Shown one piece after another: positions 45,901-54,800 of a DNA stretch of 64,000 nucleotides. Source of the stretch: Chloranthus sessilifolius (lineage: Eukaryota; Streptophyta; Magnoliopsida; Chloranthales; Chloranthaceae); contig CM037588.1 in NCBI GenBank assembly GCA_021018995.1, forward strand, positions 92,106,765 through 92,170,764, written 5' to 3'. The translations under genes were made by a program, and so were the position numbers. How positions within the stretch are numbered: the first letter of the stretch is position 1; each line of letters begins with the position of its first letter. The notes under the pieces were generated by a model that was given only the letters and a program-made list of their open reading frames with translations, was not told the origin of the DNA and searched no databases.

Positions 45901-48900
45901 AGTGAGATTGCTGATGTTCTTAGGAGCATCTTATAAACAAAAAATTTGCGTAGAATATAAATCTAACACAAATCAATCATAACAAATTTCCCCTCGCTAG
46001 GAGAGGGTTTTATTAAAATGGCGGACCTTACACTTCCGGGTATCGCAGTCGATTCCTCGTTAATTACATCAAAATTTAATACCTCTGATTAAAAGCTACT
46101 AAAAAATAATAACGTAATTACATCTCTGAAATAAACAAAACTAAGATTCTAATTCTAAGTTCTTCATCGACATCTTCAATCCGTCATGAGATAGATGGAT
46201 AGCAGACTATCTTCATCGGAGATTTGAGGAAAATGAAATAGGGGACGACGGATGGGAGAACCCCTCTAAAAGCCAGGTCCATTTGATCGAAAAGCACGAG
46301 TCATTACTGGAGCAAGAAACTCGTGGACGAGTCTTAAAACGAATTCTTGTTCTCTGGTCTCAAAGATGACTTCGAATACCAAATCTATTTTTCGAGCAAC
46401 TGATTGTCAGAAGAATTATCACTTTCAGTGATAGAGTGTCTAATCATGAGTTAGATATCATCAAATTTCTTAAAATTTGATGATCATAGATGATTTTATA
46501 ATGATTTTACCGTTGGATTTGATCAATATCTTAAGATTTGGTCAATGCATAGTAAATCCACCATTGGATCTCGTTACGATCTCACATTATGATCATTTGA
46601 CTAAAAGTCAATGAATCCACCATTGGATTTGATCAAAATCACAAGATCTGATCAATATGTAATAAATCTACCGTTGGATCTCATTACGATCTCACATTAT
46701 GATCGTTCGACTAAAAGTCAATGATTCCACCGTTGGATTTGACCATAATCACAAGATCTGATCAATATGTAATAAATCCACCGTTGGATCTCATTACGAT
46801 CTCACATTATGATCGTTTGACTAAAAGTCAATGATTCTACCATTGGATTTGACCATAATCACAAGATCTGGTTAATATACAATAAATCTACCGTTGGATC
46901 TTATTATGATCTCACATTATGATCATTTGACTAAAAGTCAATGAATCCACCATTGGATTTGATCAAAATCACAATATCTGATCAATATGTAATAAATCCA
47001 CCGTTGGATCTCATTACGATCTCACATTATGATCGTTCGACTAAAAGTCAATGATTCCACCGTTGAATTTGACCATAATCACAAGATCTGATCAATATGT
47101 AATAAATCCACCGTTGGATCTCATTACGATCTCACATTATGATCGTTTGACTAAAAGTCAATGATTCTACCATTGGATTTGATCATAATCACAAGATCTG
47201 GTCAATGTACAATAAATCTACCGTTGGATCTTATTATGATCTCTCATTATGATCGTTTGACTAAAAGTCAATAATTCCATCGTTGGATTTGACCAAATTC
47301 ATAAGATCTAGTCAAAATGCAATAAATCCACCGTTGGATCTCATTATGATCTCACATTATGATCGTTTGACTAAAAGTCAACGAGTCCACTGTGAAAGAA
47401 TTTCCGATCTCGAGGTTAAGGTCCAAACCCTCATTTGAGGGAGTGATGATCCGAACCGCGAGGGAAACTCTAATTATCATAGGTGAATATTTTGGGTATT
47501 ATAGTCCGAAATCATTCTTCGGGTTCGTGATTGCAACCCGTATGAGCATTGAATTTGTGGTTGCAATCCGAGTGTACTAGGAGTTATGCCCAGGGTCGTA
47601 CCCACGTGGCTTAACTATTTCTAAGTACGCAATAGATTGGGCACGAGTCATAACGCGTAATCCCAAATTGTAACCATAAATCCCACTTAGGAGGAGCCGT
47701 AGCTCTTTTCCTAAGCGTATCTCCTTTAGGTAAGGGTCGTAGCCCTTATCCTAAAAGTCTTAATCTTAACTTACTCCTCCCGTCCACTTTAAAAGAAAAT
47801 AAAAAAGAAGAAGAAAAGAATAGTCAGAATCTCGGAGATCACCTTAAAGTCTTTTTAGAAGAGTCGGAGATATTTTCGGCAGAGCTTTCGTCTTAGAATT
47901 TTCGGATCCCTTGCAATGAGGACGGGTCTGCTATTTATAGATTTGTGGTAGCGGTTATAGAAGTTATGATCTTACGGTTCCGTAAGGTTTTTTCATGAAA
48001 TGAACGGTTGAGAGAGCTGCGTAAGTTTTCGTCTTCACGTGGATTGAGAAGATTCTTCTCACGTATGTCATTCTTTTCTCATAACCGCCTAGGTGACTAC
48101 GTATATTTTCTAGCCACCTAGGTGGATAAGTATTTTTCTATCCACCTAAGGTGGATAAGTATTTTTTCTAGCCACCTAGGTGGATAAATATTTTTATATC
48201 CACCTAGGGTGGATAAGTATTTTTCTAGTCACCTAGGTGACTACGTATATTTTCTAGCCACCTAGGTGAATAAGTATTTTTCTATCCACCTAAGGTGGAT
48301 AAGTATTTTTTCTAGCCACCTAGGGGACTACGTATATTTTCTAGCCACCTAGGTGGATAAATATTTTTCTATCCACCTAGGGTGGATAAGTATTTTTCTA
48401 GTCACCTAGGTGACTACGTATATTTTCTAGCCACCTAGGTGGATGAGTATATTTTCTATCCACCTAGGGTGAATGAGTATATTTCTATCCACCTAGGGTG
48501 GATAAGTATATTTCTCTATCTACCTAGGATGGATAAGTATATTTCTATCCACTTAGGGTGGATAAGTATTTTTTCTATCGACCTAGGGTGGATAAGTATA
48601 TTTCTCTATTCACCTAGGGTGGATTAGTATATTTCTATCCACCTAAGGTGGATAAGTATTTTTTTTATCCACCTAGGGTGGATAAGTATATTTCTATCCA
48701 CCTAGGGTGGATAAGTATTTTTTTCTATCCACCTAGGGTGGATAAGTATATTTCTATCCACCTAGGTGGATAAGTATATTTCTATCCATCTAGGGTGGAT
48801 AAGTATTTTTCTAGCTACCTAGGTGACTACGCATATTTTCTAGCCACCTAGGTGGATAAGTATTTTTCTATCCACATAGGGTGGATGAGTATATTTCTAT

Positions 48901-51809
48901 CAACCTAGGGTGGATAAGTATTTTTTCTATCCACCTAGGGTGGATAAGTATATTTCTAGCCACCTAGGTGACTATGTATATTTTCTAGCCACCTAGGTGG
49001 ATAAGTATTTTTCTATCCACCTAGGGTGGATAAGTATATTTCTATCCCCCTAAGGTGGAAAGTATATTTCTTCTCTGATACCATTTTTACCGAAAAAAAT
49101 AAGAGAGGTAAAACCTCTTCTTGTGAGATTGCTAAGAGATTTCCTAGAGAAATCTCTCTCGATTTGGGTTTGTTTTGGTTGCTAAATGCATGCACAGAGC
49201 TTATTACAATTTATTTTTAATATAATAAAATTAGTAATTAAAAGAAAATTTCGGCAATTACAATCAAGGCCCCTGCACATAATTTTATTAGTTTTTCTTT
49301 TTAAACCCCCCTAGGGATGAGTGAACCCTAGGGGAAATGGTTCCACATGGCATTTGGTTGCCACCTGGCAGCCCAAAAGGGCACCGTCGTAGGGGTCAAT
49401 CCCTACGACTATATTGTAGGAACCCTCTTTCCTATATATGTATAATTTCATGAGGTCTGCTAAAGGGAACAAGCACATTTACCTAAATCCAATCATTCTC
49501 TCCCTCACTCTCTCCCTCTTGTGGCTTATGCTCTCTTATTACTTACTCCTATATTTTTTATGTTATTTGAGCCATCATTCATATAGAAGTTTGATCATCC
49601 ATAGTACTACTCTTATGAGTATGAGCAATTGTCTTTTCTTTTACTTGCTGATAGAGATAATAATGAGTTCAGTCATTTGTGAGTTGGTATTAATAACAAT
49701 GTTATATTTTTCTCATCTTCCACAATTTTAGCAAGAGAACTTTTGCTTGCAGGGCTTTGGGAATGCCAAAGACCTGCTTTCAGTTCAGGAGATTGTGGTA
49801 GAAATGAAGTCTTTGCCTCATCTATTTATCGATCGAATTGCTTATACAACTATAGTTGACGCACTGCTAAATTGTGGCTCCACTAGAGGTATGCTAATTT
49901 TCTATGCTATATATCTCTCTTATCATCTTTGATGTCCTTGTCAAAAATTTTGTACTTGAATGATCCTACAATGGCTCCACTGGACCCAGCATATATCCTA
50001 TGATATGATATGTGCTAGTGTTTGTGTTACACTCCTATGTCGGTCCCAGTCCGAATGAAAAGGAGTAGGGTAAGTGTCAGATAGACATTTGGCTGTAAAA
50101 ACCCTTGATTTGGCATGTTATCCTTGGTATTTAATAAATGCACATGAGCATATCTGGAATGATCACCAATAAATGCAATAAATATATACCTATTAAAAAT
50201 TGTAATAAATATATTTTTCCCTCTTTGGTTGTTATGTTATTCTTATCACATTTATCACTATGGGTTAGTTCAATATACTTGATTTCCTTTCTATATGAAG
50301 ATATAGTTATTAGAGATTTTAGTCTAGTACAAATACTACACTTATCACAATTCACATCATCCTGGTAGGAATTAAATCTAAGTTGTCATACATCTCAGAA
50401 ATTAGCATGACCTAATCTATCATGTTGTGGATAAGAAGACTCAACTGAGTACAAAGGAGAGCTTTGCATTCATTTAAACATCCCTGAAAGTCATAGGCTT
50501 TTCCAACAAATACATTGTTCTAGGAGAGTATAAGCTTGTCTAATTCAAACACTAATTTAAAGTCATGCTTCACTCGTAAGGTGATCGATACAAAATTTTC
50601 TTCAATATCGGGCACGTGAAGAACATTAAGTGCGATGGTCTAGAAGGAGTTGAAGTAATGGAGATGGGTTTAGGTCTTTAGATTTTGGTTAGGGTTTGAG
50701 TAAAGTAGTTGAGGTTGTGGTTATGAGAGGTAGATTAGGATTAGAGAAGAGAGATTATAGTGAATGGCGTAATGAGCAATTAGTTCTCATGAGTCTTTAT
50801 ATTAAGAGACTTAATATTTGCACACTAAATAATAGTTAACACACACCAGCGCAGATAGCTTAAGTACACTCATAAAATTATCACTCCCCCTCAAGCTGAA
50901 GCATGTATATCATGCATGCCCAACTTGACCATAATATCCTGTAGAACCTTGTGGCCCAAAGGCTTAGTGAAGACATCTATGAGTTGTTGGGAAGAAGCAA
51001 CATCAATAAGTTTCAAGGAGTGATCCCACACTTTTTCTCTTACAAAATGAATATTCATCTCTATGTGTTTCATCCGCTCATGTAACTGACGCGGGACAAA
51101 CCCTAAACTATGTGGATGAAAATGAAATGCCATTTGCCGAAATTAAATTAAATTATTTAAGCAATAAATCACACAAACGATCGCAATACCTTAGGTTCCA
51201 TGATTTTTCGTTGGGATGATCGCGTTTGGTTCGGGTAGAGTCGAATCTGTGTGCTAGATCCCTTAGAACTCTAGCCGCTTCCAGATTAGGGCGTCGCTCT
51301 TCAATCAAGATGGGATTGCTGGTTTTCTCAGAGTGTTTTGATGCGGAATGGTTTAATAGCTCAAGTGAGATCTAGGGTTATTGAATCGGGTCGATTCAAC
51401 GGTTTAGATGAAAGCTAGGGTTTATAATTTTTGGGGTATTTGAAAGTTTAATGGCTGAATTTAGGGTTTATGGGAACAAAAATAAAGCAGAGAAAGATAA
51501 ATCAAAAGAGATAGAAGACAATAGATTGTGGGCTTCATAACTTTGGCTTCACACCAAACCCTTCTCAGGAAGAAGATTCACTCTTCGTAGTTGCTCTTCT
51601 CAAAGAGAAAGTATAAGCTCTTTTCATTCGTAAAAAATAAATTTCATTGTTTTTTTTAATGACCTTATATAGGAGGTCTCTAAAACAAAATAAAACCCTA
51701 AAACAAATAATAAAAAAGGACACGTATGCCACTCAAAATGATTTCCATATTTTGGCGGAGCTCTCTTTCGTGAAAATTCGATTGATTGATCCTAAGGTCG
51801 ATCGATCGA

Positions 51810-51860
<51 letters not shown>

Positions 51861-54800
51861 CATGTGTGAGTCTCGGGTCACTAATCAATTGATTGACAAT
51901 AGTACTTGATCGATTGACAATGGTACTCGATCGATCAACAATGCTACTCGATTGATCGATTTTATTTATATATATGAAACAAAATGTCGCCGAAATTTAA
52001 ATCTCGTTGCCCGCAGTTGATCGATCGAAGCCTAGGATCGATCTATCGATTGTGCATTCCTTCGTGTCTTCCTTTATGCTCGGTTCTGGTTGCTTTTACG
52101 CCCGGTTTGGTTTTCGTCCCGTTTCTTCCGCCGTCGGTGCACTCGATATGGTCCATAGCATATGTCCTCGATGTCGGCATCCCGGTCAACTCTCCAGGAC
52201 CGAAAACGCTTCATCATCGATGAAGCAGAGTCGTGATATCGATAGAGCATGTCGGGGTCTAGGCTACGCACCTCATCTTCATTTATCCACGCGTTCTGGT
52301 TTGCCAAATATTTTTGAAATCCTTCACCATGGGTGGACACTACGACATCATCCGATATCCCTTCGATTACATCTTTCCACTGCCTGCTTGGGGAAGGAAG
52401 GGGTAGGGGCTGCAAGGGTGGGGTGGGTGTGTGGATTAGGGTTGTTTAGAAAGGGTTGCAAAGAGGTAGGGTTGAGCTCAGAGAAGGGACTAGGTCCTCT
52501 ACCTTGAACGTTGAGTTGATCCCTGTAACCAGAGGAAGATAAAAAACGTATGCATTAGGACCACTCCTTGCCAAAATTCTAAAACGCCCAGCGCCGCGGG
52601 CTTGGAGGTTTTTGGCGACTCTCGATGGGGAATCATTTCGGCCTAATCCGAACCATGACATGATCACCAATTTGGAATTCCTTGAAATGCTTCTGTGCAT
52701 CCGCCGATACATTGTATTGTTCGTTGCTTGAATTAATTTTTTGTTTAATTTCGGCATGCAAACTGTGTATATGTTGTGCAAATGCATCTGCGGACTTGGA
52801 CACTCGATGTGATGCAGACATGGGTATTAAATCAAGCAGTGTTCTAGGCCGATTACCATGTACAACCTCAAACGGACTCATGCCTATGGATCTATTGATA
52901 TAATTATTGTACGCGAACTTGGCTATTGACAATGTAGATTCCCAAGTCCTAATATGATCACCAACAAGACAACGAAGGAGATTACCTAAGCTTCTATTGG
53001 TGACTTCCGTTTGGCCATCAGTTTGAGGGTGATAGGCCAATGAGAACTATAGTATGGTACCCATCATGTGCCACAAGGTTTTTCAAAAATAACTAGTGAA
53101 CTTTGCATCCCTATCTGACACGATGGTTTTAGGTTACCCATGGAGACACACAACCTTCTCGAAAAATAACTTTGCGATATGAGTCGCATTGGAGGCTTTA
53201 GACCAGGGTATGAAGTGGGCCATCTTAGAAAAGCAGTCCACTACCACAAAAATGGAATCGTGCTTTCGCTAAGTCTTGGGGAGTCCGATCACGAAGTTCA
53301 TGGAGATGTCTTATCACGGGGTATGGCACGGGAAATGGGGTGTACAAACCAGTATTTTGTCTACTTTGTTTAGCCACTTAACAGGTACGACATTGTTTCA
53401 CAACCCGAGAGACATCTCTCATATGGCTAGGCCAGTAAAACCTATCCTTAACGACCACAATGGTTTTGTTGCACCCGAAATGTTCGACAATCTCTCTAAC
53501 ATGTAACTCCCAAATGAGGAAGTCACGCAATGAAGTGCGAGGGATGCAGAAGCGATTGCCTTTGAACAAATACCCGTCTTGCAAGGTATACTTGGAGTTA
53601 GTGTTGGTCGGATTATCAAGGAGAGCAACATATTCCACTCTAAAATCTAGGCATTCCGGATAATCTTATTTCAACTGCTCAAATCCAACGACCTCGGTGT
53701 TCATAGTGTGCAAAGTCGCTACCGGAAGACTAAGCGCATCAGCTGCTTTGTTCTCAACACTGGCCTTATGCTTCAACATGAATGCGAATCCTTGATGGTA
53801 TTCGACCCATATCGCATGCCTTGGGTTCAACTTCTTTTGGGAAGCAAAGAAGCGTAAGGCTTCATGATCAGAAAACAACACAAATTCTTGCGGGCTAAGG
53901 TAATATTTCCAATACCAAAGAGATCTGATGACCGCATAAAATTCCTTATTGTAGGTGGAGTATTTTTGCTTTGTCTCGTTAAGCTTTTCACTAAAGTAGG
54001 TCACAAGGTGGTCCTCTTGGCTAAGCACTCCACCTATACCTACACCTGATGCATCACATGCTACTTCGAAAACTTTAGAAAAGTCTAGTAGACGCATGAC
54101 GGGTGCACTAGTCATCTTATCCTTATTCTTGACAAAGGCTTTCGTCGCGGCTTTGCTCCAATGGAACTCTCCTTTTTTCATGCAATCAGTGATGGAAGTC
54201 AAAATGGTGCTAAAATTTTGAATGAAGCGATGATAGAATGTAGCTAAACCAGACTTTGTCTTATGTGCAATCTGGTTGGAAAGAAATGATGCTGTTTTGT
54301 AGGATGTGGAAGCCTATCACCTTTGTAATTAGGAGTGCTAGGTATTGGGTTTTGAGTAGGGTTATGCTATACAGAGATTCTATGGGTGAGTGCGGATGAG
54401 GGGAGAGTTGGTTGATGCTTGGGATGATTTATTCTTGGTGTGAAGGTGCTGCTTTTGGCCCTGTGGGTTTCATGGTCTGCTAGGGTGTATCCCTAAGGGG
54501 CTGGGTTTTTTGTTTTCTTTTTGGGCTTAGGTGTTTGCTTTTTGTTCTAGTTTTTGTTTTTTTGGTTTTATCTTTTCCGGCCTGTGTTTTAGTTTCTCGC
54601 TACCTATTTGTACTTTCTTCCGTTTTTGCTGTTTTCAACATATTGCCAATAACCGATCCAAAGAAAAAAAGAAGCATCAGCAAATTTCGGTGTTAACTTG
54701 AGAAGTGGAAGTCCTTGGAATAAATCAGGAAGTAAAAGAACTCAACATCTGTATAACTTAGTGTTAATGAATTTGGAATAGAATCTTAGTTTTAATATAT

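Larger units (their letters stand above)
45934..49440 (-). mobile_element. Unclassified repeat with two tandem arrays, possibly a long LTR
   Basis: Contains a 110-bp array (46480-47395), a palindromic minisatellite (48085-49075) and, between them, a strong minus-strand TATA box (CTATAAATAG). Just right of the minisatellite, the minus strand at 49079-49092 reads TGGTATCAGAG, identical to the start of a Met-tRNA primer site. Promoter-like and primer-like signals suggest an LTR element running right to left, but no paired LTR or coding part was found. Both edges are approximate. Confidence 0.45.
51087..54270 (-). mobile_element. Family C gypsy element (C2), 3' part, broken
   Basis: 3' LTR 51087-52188 (TGACGCGGGAC ... 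GGCATCCCGGTCA), purine tract at 52189. Parts right to left: RNase H 53.67-54.2 kb ([25 protein letters not shown]), integrase zinc region 53.4-53.6 kb ([14 protein letters not shown] ... QCRTC), integrase core end ([20 protein letters not shown]) and C-terminal end 52.2-52.9 kb. No RT, gag or 5' LTR is present. It lies in PPR intron D-E. The pol lineage is different from Gypsy-1 and Gypsy-2. Confidence 0.85.

Noticed and set aside
48439-48627. Peptide frame across the CCACCTAGGTGG array
   Set aside because: It follows the minisatellite period and has no homology to a protein family.
46480-49075. CRISPR-like appearance of regularly spaced palindromic repeats
   Set aside because: The spacers are also repeats, the genome is eukaryotic, and there are no cas genes.
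49079-49092. Met-tRNA primer site (TGGTATCAGAG on the minus strand) as proof of an LTR at 49092-49440
   Set aside because: The word is right but no paired LTR or CA end was found, so the LTR call was kept tentative.
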